DNA of 64,000 nucleotides from Rhizobium sp. J15. Lineage in GTDB: Bacteria > Pseudomonadota > Alphaproteobacteria > Rhizobiales > Rhizobiaceae. This document shows positions 1 to 9,962 of this stretch, in pieces. The position numbers were made by a program, and so were the translations under genes. The stretch is from the NCBI RefSeq assembly GCF_002531825.1, contig NZ_NWSX01000020.1, positions 1 through 64,000 on the forward strand. The letters are read 5' to 3'. Each line of letters begins with the position of its first letter. The first letter of the stretch is position 1. The notes beneath the pieces are model-generated. The model had not been told where the DNA came from. It made no database searches and saw only the letters and a list, made by a program, of their open reading frames with translations.

Positions 1-2
1 GC

Positions 3-431
3 ACCCACGCGCCCTTCGGCCAATGGAGGACGCAGACTTTCATCGCCGGTTTGCGGTGCCATGGCTTGGCTGCACCTTGGATCGTCAACGCGCCAATGAA
101 CCAGCGCATCTTCGAAACCTGGATCGAAACCCAGCTCGTCCCGACACTATCGCGCGGCGATGTCGTCATTCTCGACAATGTCGCCTTCCACAAAAGCGAG
201 CGAGCCGAACAACTGGTTAAGGCAAAAGGCGCATGGCTCCTCTTCCTGCCCGCCTATTCGCCCGATCTCAACCCTATCGAAATGGCCTTTTCAAAGCTCA
301 AAGCCTTACTACGAAAACGTGCCGCCCGAAGCTTCGACGCCATCACTCAAGCTCTTGGCGATATCGTCAGCCTCTTCTCCGTCACAGAATGTCGAAACTT
401 CTTCAAAGCCGCGGGCTATGAGGCTGAATAA
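3..431 (+). CDS. IS630-family transposase, C-terminal part (5' end outside window)
   Basis: This is the C-terminal half of a DDE transposase that would cut and paste an IS630-type insertion sequence. The reading frame is open from the window edge, so the gene starts upstream; the first internal ATG at 51 is not the true start. The second catalytic aspartate lies in DNVAFHKS. The motif LPAYSPDLNPIE, with the final catalytic Glu, is the IS630/Tc1-mariner hallmark and is followed by the usual basic helix. The first catalytic Asp is off the window. The stop is at 429-431. I cannot tell whether the element is intact. Confidence 0.9.
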   Translation, partial: THAPFGQWRTQTFIAGLRCHGLAAPWIVNAPMNQRIFETWIETQLVPTLSRGDVVILDNVAFHKSERAEQLVKAKGAWLLFLPAYSPDLNPIEMAFSKLKALLRKRAARSFDAITQALGDIVSLFSVTECRNFFKAAGYEAE

Positions 432-692
432 TTGCGACACGCTTTAGAATAGTATGGAGGTGCGACTGCATCACTTGTCCAAAATGCGCCGGTTCGCTGA
501 TCAGGCAATCCATGGGCACGGAATATTGCCTGATACAGGTCCGCGTTGTTAGCGGCACAAAGGCGCACTTTTTGTTCATCTGAGCGTTCGTGGCTACCGC
601 TTTGTAACGAGCTATTTGTCATAGCAAACCTGTTGGTCAGAGCGGCTGACACCGAGCCGGTGCATTTCGCAACAAGCTATGCGCTGAATAAC
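432..692. other. Non-coding stretch after the IS630 transposase
   Basis: This 261-bp stretch separates the transposase from the FAH-family gene. It should hold the right end of the insertion sequence just after the stop codon, but without the left end I cannot match the terminal inverted repeat. A minus-strand ORF (416-652) overlaps the transposase tail and resembles no family I know, so I treat it as chance. Confidence 0.4.
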
Positions 693-1853
693 TTACAGTA
701 ATCCGCGCTTTGCGAGGTTCCCCATCAACGCCGAAATGCCGAATGTCCATGGCGGGCATTCGGTGGAAAGGCGCACCGTGTTGACGAGCGCGCCGAGGCC
801 TGCCGAGGAAATCTCGACGACATCGCCGATCTTGTGCGTGAAACCCTGCTTCGGCGCGTCGCGATCCTGAGTCGGCGCAAACAGCGTGCCGAGAAAAAGC
901 ATGAAACCGTCAGGATATTGATGATGGCGGCCGAGCGTCTGTTTGACGAGGTCGGTCGGATCGCGGCTGATCTGCGACATCGAGCTCTTGCCGTTGAGCA
1001 CGAAGCCGTCCTCGCCGGTGACCTTCAGGTCAAGCTCGGCCCTGCGCACGTCATCGAGGCCGTAACCGGCATCGAACAGTCGGACGAAGGGACCGATCGA
1101 GCAGGAGGCGTTGTTGTCCTTGGCCTTGCCGAGCAGGAGCGCCGAGCGGCCCTCGACGTCGCGCAGGTTGACGTCGTTGCCGAGCGTCACGCCCTTGATC
1201 TCGCCGCGGCTGTTGACCGCGAGCACGATTTCCGGCTCGGGATTGTTCCAGGTCGAGATCGGATGCAGGCCGACATCGGCGCCCCAGCCGACGGAGGAGA
1301 GCACCGGTGCCTTGGTGAAGACCTCGGCATCCGGGCCGATGCCGACTTCGAGATATTGCGACCACATGCCCTCATCGATCAGGGCCTGCTTCACCTTGGC
1401 CGCCTCGGGCGAGCCGGCCTTGAGATTGGTGAGGCTGCCGCCGATCAGCGCACTGACACGCTCACGGATCGAGGCGGCGCGATCGGGATTGCCGGCCGCC
1501 TTCTCCTCGATGACGCGCTCGATCATCGACTGGGCGAAGGTGACGCCGCAGGCCTTGACCGCCTGCAGGTCGACGGGCGCAAGCAGATAGGGGCGCGCCT
1601 CATCCGGCGCTCCCTTGCTGTTGGCAGCGACCTCTTCAAGCGAGCCGATCGCCTTGCCGTTTGCGGCACGGACGAAGCCGGCGGCATCCTCCTTTTCGAG
1701 CAAGGCGCTCAGCGTCGGTGCCTCACGCGAGGTAATGTCGATCAGCATCCCCTCGCGAAGCGTCACGATGCTCGGGCCGGCAACCTCGGGGCTCCAGACG
1801 CGGCCGACAAAAAGACCACCCGAAGCGGCGGCATCGAGAAGGGGATGAGACAT
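693..1853 (-). CDS. Fumarylacetoacetate hydrolase (FAH) family protein
   Basis: A 386-residue protein whose C-terminal two thirds fit the FAH fold, which hydrolyses or dehydrates 2-keto acids with a bound divalent metal. Relevant stretches are the acidic pair in NNPEPEIVLAV (metal-ligand region), the TLGNDVNLRDVEG loop and the SCSIGPFVRLFD segment. Long FAH proteins of this kind in rhizobia are often sugar-acid (2-keto-3-deoxy) dehydratases. That role fits the dehydrogenases encoded divergently at 2211-4329, but it is inferred. The start at 1853 has a GGAGG ribosome site. The gene is divergent from the 2211 gene across 357 bp that must carry both promoters. Confidence 0.85.
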   Translation of the reverse strand: MSHPLLDAAASGGLFVGRVWSPEVAGPSIVTLREGMLIDITSREAPTLSALLEKEDAAGFVRAANGKAIGSLEEVAANSKGAPDEARPYLLAPVDLQAVKACGVTFAQSMIERVIEEKAAGNPDRAASIRERVSALIGGSLTNLKAGSPEAAKVKQALIDEGMWSQYLEVGIGPDAEVFTKAPVLSSVGWGADVGLHPISTWNNPEPEIVLAVNSRGEIKGVTLGNDVNLRDVEGRSALLLGKAKDNNASCSIGPFVRLFDAGYGLDDVRRAELDLKVTGEDGFVLNGKSSMSQISRDPTDLVKQTLGRHHQYPDGFMLFLGTLFAPTQDRDAPKQGFTHKIGDVVEISSAGLGALVNTVRLSTECPPWTFGISALMGNLAKRGLL

Positions 1854-2210
1854 GGTGATCCTCCGTCACAGGCAAGCGGGGAGCGCTCTTTGAAAATTTT
1901 CGAAGTCGTTGCCGCCCTCCAGCCCGGCGGCGGCCGAAATCGATCACATTCATGGAGACGGGGCAAGATACGTGGGGGAAAAAGACTTTCGCCCTGTCGG
2001 ATCGAAAGGCGGATCTCCAACCGCAACATGCGGCAAAATAACTATTTAGATACAAAATAACAGCTGTTTTTCAAATACTTAATGCAGCGACTTGGGGATT
2101 TCACCGTCGATCTTGCCTTGACAGGTGCCAGCTTTCGTTATCTGTTTTGGCCGATATGGAGGATGCCGGCTCGGCCGGTGCCAGGAAAATCCCGGGAGGA
2201 TATTGCAGCG
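1854..2210. promoter_or_regulatory. Divergent intergenic region between FAH gene and Gfo/Idh gene
   Basis: This 357-bp region separates divergent genes. It contains an AT-rich segment at about 2035-2085 and a good -35 hexamer TTGACA at 2118-2123 reading toward the 2211 gene. The best -10 match, TATCTG at 2139, is only 15 bp away, so the promoter call is weak. I see no clear operator and no riboswitch-like structure. Confidence 0.4.
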
Positions 2211-3221
2211 ATGTTGAGATTTGCCGTCGTCGGAATCGACCATGGGCATACGTTCGATCATGTGAAGGGATTGCTCGCCGCCGGCGGCGAGTTCGTCGGC
2301 TATTGCCCGCAGACCTCCGTGCCGGCACTGCGGGAAGCCTTTGAAAAGACCTATCCCGACGCGCCGCAGATCGACCGGGAGAAGCTGTTCGACGATCCGT
2401 CGATCGACGTCATCTGCATTTCGGCCATCCCGCGCGATCGCGCCGGCCTCGCCATCCGCGCGATGAAAGCCGGCAAGGATGTGATGACCGACAAGCCTGG
2501 TGTTACCACCTTCGCCCAACTCGAAGAGGTCAAGCGCACAGTCGCTGAGACCGGCAGGATCTTTTCCATCTGCTTTTCCGAGCGCCATTGCGTGCGCTCC
2601 GCCGTCAAGGCCGGCAAGCTTGTCAGGGAAGGCGCGATCGGCAAAGTGATCCAGACGCTCGGCGTGGGTCCGCACCGGCTGCAATTGCCGACCCGGCCGG
2701 ACTGGTTCTTCGATCCGGAATATTTCGGCGGCATCATCGTCGATATCGCCTCGCATCAGGTCGATCAGTTCCTGTTCTATACCGGCTCGACGTCAGGCGA
2801 GGTCATCGCCAGCTCGATCGGCAATTTCGGCATGCCTGAAAAGCCCGCCTTCCAGGATTTCGGCGAAGTGCTGCTCCGTTCCGACAGGGCGGCAGGTTAC
2901 GTCCGCGTCGACTGGTTCACGCCGGAGGCGCTGCCCACCTGGGGTGATGGACGCCTCACCATCCTCGGCACCGAGGGTTATATCGAGCTGCGCAAATATA
3001 TCGACATCGCCGGCCGGCCGGGCAAGGATCACCTCTTCCTCGTCAACGGCAAGGAGATGACCCACATCGATTGCAGCGACGAAAAGCTCGATTATTTCGA
3101 TGCTTTCACCGCCGATGTCGGCAATCGCACGCAGACGGCGATGACACAGGAGCATGTTTTCGAAGTCTGCCGCCTTTCGCTCGAAGCCCAGACGAAAGCC
3201 GCGCGCATCGGCGCTCGTTGA
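2211..3221 (+). CDS. Gfo/Idh/MocA-family oxidoreductase
   Basis: A 336-residue NAD(P)-dependent dehydrogenase of the family that oxidises sugars, polyols or their derivatives. The start at 2211 is chosen because GGGAGG precedes it and homology begins at MLRFAVVGIDHGH; the frame is open further upstream. The Rossmann turn is GIDHGH rather than the usual GxGxxG, and the family EKP motif reads DKPG, so cofactor binding may be atypical. A C-terminal substrate-domain motif, HQVDQF, is present. It is the first gene of a run (2211, 3232, 4340) with short gaps, probably one operon for a sugar or sugar acid. Confidence 0.85.
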   Translation: MLRFAVVGIDHGHTFDHVKGLLAAGGEFVGYCPQTSVPALREAFEKTYPDAPQIDREKLFDDPSIDVICISAIPRDRAGLAIRAMKAGKDVMTDKPGVTTFAQLEEVKRTVAETGRIFSICFSERHCVRSAVKAGKLVREGAIGKVIQTLGVGPHRLQLPTRPDWFFDPEYFGGIIVDIASHQVDQFLFYTGSTSGEVIASSIGNFGMPEKPAFQDFGEVLLRSDRAAGYVRVDWFTPEALPTWGDGRLTILGTEGYIELRKYIDIAGRPGKDHLFLVNGKEMTHIDCSDEKLDYFDAFTADVGNRTQTAMTQEHVFEVCRLSLEAQTKAARIGAR

Positions 3222-3231
3222 GGAGGATCTC

Positions 3232-4329
3232 ATGACCAGAAAATTACGCGTCGGCGTCATCGGCGCAGGCATCGCCGCGCGGCATCTGACCGGCTTCGGC
3301 TGGAACAAGGAGCTCTTCGAGGTTCCCGTCCTCTGCTCGCTCGATGAGGATCGCGGCAGGGCGCTGTGCGAAGAGTTCGCCATCGGCGAATACACGCAGG
3401 ACGCAGACTCGCTGTTTGCCCGCGACGACCTCAACATCATCGACATTTCGACGCCGCCGAGCTCGCATTTCGAGCTTTGCCGCAAGGGCATCGAATCCGG
3501 CAAGCATGTGATCTGCGAAAAGCCGCTTTTCGGCTCGATCGCCGAGGTCGACGAGATGGAGCGCATCCTCGCCCGCTTCCCCGGCAGGAAACTGATGCCG
3601 ATCTTCCAATATCGCTACGGCTCCGGTCTGCAGAAGCTGAAGCTGCTGATCGAGCAGGGCCTTGCCGGCAAACCGTTCCTGACGACGATCGAAACGCATT
3701 GGTGGCGCGGACCGGATTATTATGCCGTGCCGTGGCGCGGCAAATGGGCGACCGAGCTCGGCGGCGGCCTCCTCGGCCATGCGATCCACGCCCATGACAT
3801 GCTGAATTACGTGCATGGGCCCTGCGCCGAGGTCTTTTCCTATGGCGCGACGCTGGTCAATCCGATCCAGGTCGAGGATACGGCGGCCCTTTCGGTGAAG
3901 ATGCAGAACGGCTCGCTGGCGACGCTGTCGATGACGCTCGGCTCGCGCAAGGAGATTTCACGACTGCGCTTCTGCTTCAGCGATCTTGTCGCCGAAAGCG
4001 TCCTCGAACCCTATACGATGGGTCGCGACCCCTGGGTCTTCACCGCGGGAACGGAGGAGCATCAGGCGCGGGTCGACGCGGCACTTGCCGCTTATGTGCC
4101 GGGCGAGGACGGCTATACCCGGCAGTTCGAACTCTTCCACAAGGCAATTGTCGAGGACACCGACCCGCCGGTGACGCTGCAGGATGCCCGCAATTCGCTG
4201 GAACTGGTGACGGCCGCCTATTTCTCGCAGCGCACTGGCCAGCCGACGCCGATGCCGATCGCTGCCGATCATCCGCTCTACCGCTCCTGGCTTCCGGAAG
4301 AGGAACGGCGCGCGGCCGCGAACGTCTGA
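3232..4329 (+). CDS. Gfo/Idh/MocA-family oxidoreductase
   Basis: A 365-residue dehydrogenase with canonical family features: an N-terminal dinucleotide-binding turn (GAGIAARH), the CEKPLFGS motif holding the catalytic Lys, and a HAIHAHD segment in the substrate domain. The start at 3232 follows a strong GAGGAGG site 10 bp after the previous stop; the open frame upstream overlaps the preceding gene and is discarded. Two adjacent Gfo/Idh genes suggest successive or alternative oxidation steps on one substrate. The substrate is unknown. Confidence 0.9.
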   Translation: MTRKLRVGVIGAGIAARHLTGFGWNKELFEVPVLCSLDEDRGRALCEEFAIGEYTQDADSLFARDDLNIIDISTPPSSHFELCRKGIESGKHVICEKPLFGSIAEVDEMERILARFPGRKLMPIFQYRYGSGLQKLKLLIEQGLAGKPFLTTIETHWWRGPDYYAVPWRGKWATELGGGLLGHAIHAHDMLNYVHGPCAEVFSYGATLVNPIQVEDTAALSVKMQNGSLATLSMTLGSRKEISRLRFCFSDLVAESVLEPYTMGRDPWVFTAGTEEHQARVDAALAAYVPGEDGYTRQFELFHKAIVEDTDPPVTLQDARNSLELVTAAYFSQRTGQPTPMPIAADHPLYRSWLPEEERRAAANV

Positions 4330-4339
4330 GCAGGGGGGG

Positions 4340-4735
4340 ATGCTGAAATCCTTTGAGCATGTCGGCATGACCGTCAGCGACATGGACCGCACCGTCGATT
4401 TCTACTGCGGCCTGCTCGGCCTGTGCCTGCATCTGCGCAAGAAGACGGCCGACGGCGGAGAGATCGCCTTTCTCGACGCCGGCGGCGGCATGCTCGAAAT
4501 CTTCGCCCCGGCAGGCGGCGCGGCACGGGCTGCAGATGTGCCGGACGGAACCGCTGGCCTGCGCCATCTGACCTTCCTGTTCGAAAGCGTCGATGAGACC
4601 TTCACCCGGCTGGAGAAGGCCGGCGTCGAGATCAAGGAGCGGCCGCGCCTCGCGATCAATGCTGAGGTGCTGCACAAGGTCGCTTTCCTGCGCGATCCCG
4701 ACGGAATCCAGATCGAGCTCGCCGAGAAAAGGTAA
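4340..4735 (+). CDS. VOC (glyoxalase/bleomycin-resistance/dioxygenase) family protein
   Basis: A 131-residue single-module pair of beta-alpha-beta-beta-beta repeats. Candidate metal ligands sit at the expected positions: H7 (FEHVGM), E53 (MLEIF), H76 (LRHLTF) and E126 (IQIELAE). This matches glyoxalase I or methylmalonyl-CoA epimerase-like enzymes that act through a bound divalent metal. It starts 10 bp after the dehydrogenase stop, behind a GGGGGG-rich ribosome site, and is the last gene of the 2211-4735 run. It may be an epimerase or isomerase for an oxidised sugar intermediate, but no substrate can be read from the sequence. Confidence 0.85.
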   Translation: MLKSFEHVGMTVSDMDRTVDFYCGLLGLCLHLRKKTADGGEIAFLDAGGGMLEIFAPAGGAARAADVPDGTAGLRHLTFLFESVDETFTRLEKAGVEIKERPRLAINAEVLHKVAFLRDPDGIQIELAEKR

Positions 4736-4773
4736 GCCGATGCTTGCCATGGCCGGCAAGCTCTGTCGGCTTA
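4733..4773. terminator. Bidirectional terminator-like hairpin shared by two stop codons
   Basis: Nested inverted repeat: TAAGCCGA (4733-4740) pairs with TCGGCTTA (4766-4773), and inside it GCTTGCC (4742-4748) pairs with GGCAAGC (4755-4761). The outer arms contain the TAA stops of both convergent genes (VOC plus strand, AraC minus strand). There is no long T-run, so efficiency is uncertain. Confidence 0.6.
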
Positions 4774-5691
4774 GTTCCGGAAGGCGTCGGCGGAGATCGT
4801 CGTCACCAGCCTGATATCCCGGCGGAAATCCGATGGCGACATGCCGGCGATATGGCGGAAGGATTTGTTGAAGGCGCTGATCGAGCCGAAGCCGCTGTCC
4901 ATCGCGACCTGCAGCACATTGGCGCCTTCGCTCATCAGCATCGCCTGGGCGCGCGACAGCCTGAGCAGCGTCACATATTTGCTGAGCGTCATGCCGGTCG
5001 ACCGTTTGAACAGGTTCATCGCATATTTCGGATGCAGGTCGGCGGCGCGGGCGATATCGACCGAATCGATATCCTGCAGGAAATTGGCGGCAATGAAATC
5101 GCACATCCGCGCAACGCTGCGCGAGGAATTCGGATGCGGCTGATCGCCTTCCAGGCTGACGGTCGTCTTCGATGTCGTCATCGAATAGGGTTCGAGCGCA
5201 ATGCGCTCGATGCGCAGCAGCAGTTCATCGACCGCGTGCTGGGCCTTGGCGGAATCGCCGGACTTGGAATAGCGGAACCAGCGGGCAAAATTCTCGTTGT
5301 CGGCGGCATCGGTCGCCGAGGTCAGCAGCGTCTCGCCCTTCATCAGCCGGCTGGAAATGCTGATCGGCAGACGCAGCCGGAAGAAATAGATGAGCGGCAG
5401 ATGGGCGCCGGCATAGAGCGAATCATCCGAGGATTCGTCCATCTGATGCGGCTGGCCGCCCCAGAAGAGGCACATTTCGCCGGCGTTCAGGCGGAATTCG
5501 TGGTCGCTCATCCGATAATGAACAGTGCCGCGCATGACGTAGTTGACCTCGACCTGCGCATGCCAGTGCGGCATGGCCATGACGAGCGGATGGGCATGAA
5601 ACATCTGCAGCGCGGTCGGCGAGCCTTCGATGCTGCTCGCGCCGGGCCGATAGATTGCACTCGTGCCGATCTTACTTTCCGCCAAATCCAT
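4771..5691 (-). CDS. AraC-family transcriptional regulator with cupin sensor domain
   Basis: A 306-residue regulator. The N-terminal half is a cupin-like ligand-binding domain (HWHAQVEVNYVMRG, then an FRLNAGE turn). The C-terminal ~100 residues carry two helix-turn-helix units (DIARAADLHPKYAMNLFKRS and VAMDSGFGSISAFNKSFR) typical of AraC/XylS activators. It is transcribed divergently from the ABC importer starting at 5778, with only 86 bp between, so it very likely controls that importer in response to the imported sugar. Such proteins usually activate when ligand is bound. Confidence 0.9.
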   Translation of the reverse strand: MDLAESKIGTSAIYRPGASSIEGSPTALQMFHAHPLVMAMPHWHAQVEVNYVMRGTVHYRMSDHEFRLNAGEMCLFWGGQPHQMDESSDDSLYAGAHLPLIYFFRLRLPISISSRLMKGETLLTSATDAADNENFARWFRYSKSGDSAKAQHAVDELLLRIERIALEPYSMTTSKTTVSLEGDQPHPNSSRSVARMCDFIAANFLQDIDSVDIARAADLHPKYAMNLFKRSTGMTLSKYVTLLRLSRAQAMLMSEGANVLQVAMDSGFGSISAFNKSFRHIAGMSPSDFRRDIRLVTTISADAFRN

Positions 5692-5777
5692 ATTCCCTTT
5701 TTAGGAGACAGCCGCTCCCTTGCGGATAGTCTAACCGCGTTCGTGAAAGATCGGCAATTGAAAAGGGAGGATTTTCA

Positions 5778-7052
5778 ATGCGCTTCAAACTTCTTGCTGC
5801 GACCGCAGCTGTCGCACTGCTTGCTTCCGGCTCCGCCTTCGCGCAGTCGGCCAACCTGACCATCTGGAGCTGGAATGTCGCCGCGTCGGCATTGAAATCC
5901 ACGCTGCCCGGCTTCAACAAGCAGTTTCCCGATATCAAGATCACCGTGGAGGACCTTGGAAACAGCCAGGTGTTCGACAAGACGCTGGCAGCCTGCGCCG
6001 CCGGCGGCGACGGCTTGCCCGATATCGTCAGCATCGAGAATTTCGAGGCTGAAATCTTCTGGAGCCGTTTCCCCGACTGCTTCGCCAATCTGAAGGAGCT
6101 TGGCTATACGCCCGAGATCCAGGCGCAATTCCCCGACTTCAAACGCACCGAGCTTGAAGTCGGCGACGTCGCTTACGCCATGCCGTGGGATTCCGGCCCG
6201 GTCGCCGTCTTCTATCGCCGCGACCTCTACGAAAAGGCCGGCGTCGATCCGAGCACGATCAGCACCTGGGACGATTTCATTGCCGCCGGCAAGAAGATCT
6301 CCGCCGCCAACCCCGGCGTCGTCATGGCGCAGGCCGATTTCAACGGCGACAGCGAATGGTTCCGCATGATCGCCAACGAGCAGGGCTGCGGCTATTTCTC
6401 GACCGACGGTCAGAACATCACCATCAACCAGCCGGCCTGCGTCGCCTCGCTGCAAAAGGTGAAGGAGATGAAGGACGCCGGCACGCTGACATCGGCCAAC
6501 TGGGACGAAAAGATCCAGGCCAATACCGCCGGCAAGGCAGCAAGCCAGCTCTATGGCGGCTGGTATGAAGGCACCGTTCGTTCGACCTCGCCCGATCTCA
6601 AGGGCAAGTGGGGCGTCTACAAAATGCCGAGCCTGACGGCCGACGGCCCGCATGCGGCCAATCTCGGCGGTTCGTCGCTCGCCATCTCCGCGACCTCCGC
6701 AAACAAGGAAGCAGCCTGGAAATTCGTCAACTACGCCCTCGGCACCAACGAGGGCCAGGTTACCATGCTGAAGGAATTCGGCCTGGTTCCGTCGCTGCTT
6801 TCGGCCGAGAAGGATCCATTCGTCAATGAGCCGCAGCCCTATTGGGGCGGCCAGAAGGTCTGGGCCGATATCCTGGCGACGCTGCCGAAGATCGTGCCGA
6901 GCCGCGGCACCGCCTTCCAGAGCGATGCCGAAGCCATCTTCAAGGCGACGCAGACGAAGTTCTTCGCTGGCGGCTACCCCGATGCGAAGGCGGCTCTCGA
7001 CGACGCCGCCAACCAGATCGCCTCGGCGACCGGTCTTCCGATCGCACAATGA
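5778..7052 (+). CDS. ABC sugar transporter, periplasmic substrate-binding protein (CUT1)
   Basis: A 424-residue family-1 solute-binding protein. The first 23 residues form a signal peptide with an AFA-Q cleavage site, and the mature chain opens with NLTIWSWN, the usual start of this fold. AYAMPWDSGPVAVFYRR is the hinge-proximal segment common to CUT1 binding proteins. A strong GGGAGG site precedes the start. It is the first gene of a binding protein-permease-permease-ATPase-dehydrogenase operon reaching 11966. The ligand is probably a mono- or oligosaccharide or polyol, unidentified. Confidence 0.92.
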   Translation: MRFKLLAATAAVALLASGSAFAQSANLTIWSWNVAASALKSTLPGFNKQFPDIKITVEDLGNSQVFDKTLAACAAGGDGLPDIVSIENFEAEIFWSRFPDCFANLKELGYTPEIQAQFPDFKRTELEVGDVAYAMPWDSGPVAVFYRRDLYEKAGVDPSTISTWDDFIAAGKKISAANPGVVMAQADFNGDSEWFRMIANEQGCGYFSTDGQNITINQPACVASLQKVKEMKDAGTLTSANWDEKIQANTAGKAASQLYGGWYEGTVRSTSPDLKGKWGVYKMPSLTADGPHAANLGGSSLAISATSANKEAAWKFVNYALGTNEGQVTMLKEFGLVPSLLSAEKDPFVNEPQPYWGGQKVWADILATLPKIVPSRGTAFQSDAEAIFKATQTKFFAGGYPDAKAALDDAANQIASATGLPIAQ

Positions 7053-7060
7053 ATGACGAT

Positions 7061-7083
7061 GCCGGGCGCTTGATGCGCCCGGC
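7061..7083 (+). promoter_or_regulatory. Intercistronic stem-loop after the binding-protein gene
   Basis: A perfect 9-bp stem, GCCGGGCGC (7061-7069) and GCGCCCGGC (7075-7083), with a 5-nt loop sits 8 bp after the binding-protein stop. Hairpins here usually stabilise the upstream mRNA or partly terminate, so the binding protein is made in excess over the membrane subunits. Only TTT follows, so read-through is expected. Confidence 0.65.
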
Positions 7084-7137
7084 TTTCCCGGCTTGCAACG
7101 CGGCCAGTCATTCGTTCGTTCGAGAGGAGGAGGCTCG

Positions 7138-7998
7138 ATGCCGTTCAGAACCCGGAGCGCCTATGCGTTCCTCGCCCCCTATCTGCTTGTTTTCGCCACC
7201 TTCTGGGTCTGGCCGATCATCGATTCGTTCCTGATTTCCTTTCAGAACACCCGCATCAATCCGTGGAAATTCAGTTTCCAGGCCAATTGGGGCCGGCTCT
7301 TCTACGACCCGGCCTTCTATAACGCGCTTTACAACACGCTGATCATCCTGGTGATCCAGGTGCCCGTGATGATCGCGCTGGCGACGGTCATGGCCGTCAT
7401 GCTCAATTCGCCGCTCCTGAAAGCGCGCCCGCTTTTCCGCTTCGCCTTCTTCGCGCCCGTCGTCGTCGGTGAGGTCGCCTATGCCGCGGTGTTCCGGCTG
7501 ATGTTCAGCCTCGATTTCGGCATCATCAACAAGCTGATCTCCGCCGTCGGCTTGAGCCCGGTTTCCTGGTTCGACAATGCGAATGCCGCCATGGCGCTGA
7601 TCATCCTCGCCGTCACATGGCGCTGGGCCGGCTACAATGCCATCATCATCCTCGCGGGGCTGCAATCGATTCCCGAGGATGTCTATGAGGCGGCGACGCT
7701 CGACCGCGTGAGCAAGGTGCAGCAGTTCTTCCATATCACTTTGCCGCTGTTGAAACCGATCATTCTCTTCTGCGTCGTGCTTTCGGTGATCGGAACCATG
7801 CAGCTCTTCACCGAGCCCTTCCTCATCACCAATCGCGGCGGTCCCGGCGGCGGCACCGAGACGCTCGGCCTCTTCCTCTACCGCCAGGGCTTCACCTCGC
7901 TGAATTTCGGCTATGCCTCGGCGATCGCCTATACGATGGCGGCCCTTGCCGTGGTCATCTCGCTTCTCAATCTCTGGGTCGGGAGGGATCCGAAATGA
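7138..7998 (+). CDS. ABC sugar transporter permease (MalF-type, CUT1)
   Basis: A 286-residue inner-membrane subunit with about six hydrophobic helices. The EAA loop that docks to the ATPase reads EDVYEAATLDRVSKVQQF followed by HITLPLL. The start at 7138 is chosen because GAGGAGG lies just upstream and MPFRTRSAYAFLAPYL is the typical N-terminus; a longer frame from 7093 has no ribosome site. It overlaps the next permease by 4 bp, showing translational coupling. Confidence 0.92.
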   Translation: MPFRTRSAYAFLAPYLLVFATFWVWPIIDSFLISFQNTRINPWKFSFQANWGRLFYDPAFYNALYNTLIILVIQVPVMIALATVMAVMLNSPLLKARPLFRFAFFAPVVVGEVAYAAVFRLMFSLDFGIINKLISAVGLSPVSWFDNANAAMALIILAVTWRWAGYNAIIILAGLQSIPEDVYEAATLDRVSKVQQFFHITLPLLKPIILFCVVLSVIGTMQLFTEPFLITNRGGPGGGTETLGLFLYRQGFTSLNFGYASAIAYTMAALAVVISLLNLWVGRDPK

Positions 7999-8831
7999 AA
8001 TCCAGGTCGCAATCCCTCCTCATGCGCCAGATCGCCCTGCACGCCGTGCTGGCGCCGCTTGCGGTGATCTGGCTGTTTCCCCTGTGGATGATGTTCGTGT
8101 TCTCGACCATGCCCGACAACGGCATCTTCAGCCCGGAGATCGTCCTCTGGCCATCGACCAACTTCATCGAGAATTTCAAGAACCTGCAGGCCGACACCGA
8201 TTTCATCGGCGCGATGGTGATCTCCGTCGGCGTCGCGATCATCTACACCTTCCTCTCGGTACTGTTGACTTCGATGGCCGGCTGGGCGCTGGCACGTTAC
8301 CGTTTCGTCGGCCGCACCGTCGTCATCGCCATCATCATCGGCACGATCACGCTGCCGTTTTCGGTGGTCGTCATCCCGCAATTCATCATGGTGGCGCGCG
8401 AATTCAAGCTGGCGAACACCTGGGTGGCGCTGATCGTGCCGCCGCTCTTCAACTCGCTCGGCGTGCTGTTCATGCGGCAATCCTTCTCGATGATGCCGGG
8501 CGAGCTTTTCGATGCGGCGCGTGTCGAAGGCGTCAAGGAATGGCAGATCTTCCTGCGCATCGCGCTGCCGCTGGCGAGCCCGACCATGGCGGCACTCGCG
8601 ATCATCCTCTTCCTCGCCTCATGGAACAACTATCTCTGGCCGCTGCTCATCAATTCCAAACCGGGAATGATGACGGCGCCGGTGGCATTGGGAACGCTGA
8701 TCGGCCTGACCAAGGTTTCCTGGGGCGGGATCATGGCAGGGGCAGTGCTGCTGACGGCGCCGATCCTCATCGTGTTCGTGGCTCTGCAGCGTTATTTCAT
8801 CGCCGGCATCGCGGCCGGCGCAATCAAGTAA
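7995..8831 (+). CDS. ABC sugar transporter permease (MalG-type, CUT1)
   Basis: A 278-residue second membrane subunit with about six transmembrane helices. The EAA motif is GELFDAARVEGVKEWQIF and then LRIALPLA. The C-terminus is the short cytoplasmic tail typical of MalG-type subunits. It overlaps the upstream permease at ATGA and pairs with it as a heterodimer that passes the sugar delivered by the 5778 binding protein. Confidence 0.92.
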   Translation: MKSRSQSLLMRQIALHAVLAPLAVIWLFPLWMMFVFSTMPDNGIFSPEIVLWPSTNFIENFKNLQADTDFIGAMVISVGVAIIYTFLSVLLTSMAGWALARYRFVGRTVVIAIIIGTITLPFSVVVIPQFIMVAREFKLANTWVALIVPPLFNSLGVLFMRQSFSMMPGELFDAARVEGVKEWQIFLRIALPLASPTMAALAIILFLASWNNYLWPLLINSKPGMMTAPVALGTLIGLTKVSWGGIMAGAVLLTAPILIVFVALQRYFIAGIAAGAIK

Positions 8832-8844
8832 TCGGGGAGGCCGC

Positions 8845-9927
<1,083 letters not shown>

Positions 9928-9962
9928 ACCAATCCCAAGGCAGAAAGACGAAAGAGGTTTCC

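Noticed and set aside
416..652. 78-codon minus-strand ORF after the IS630 transposase
   Set aside because: It overlaps the transposase end, has no recognisable family or good ribosome site, and probably spans the IS terminus.
834..2060. Plus-strand ORF of 408 codons opposite the FAH-family gene
   Set aside because: It is the antisense of a clear FAH-family gene with a good ribosome site. Its translation is Arg/Ala/Asp-rich with no recognisable domain, typical of GC-rich shadow frames.
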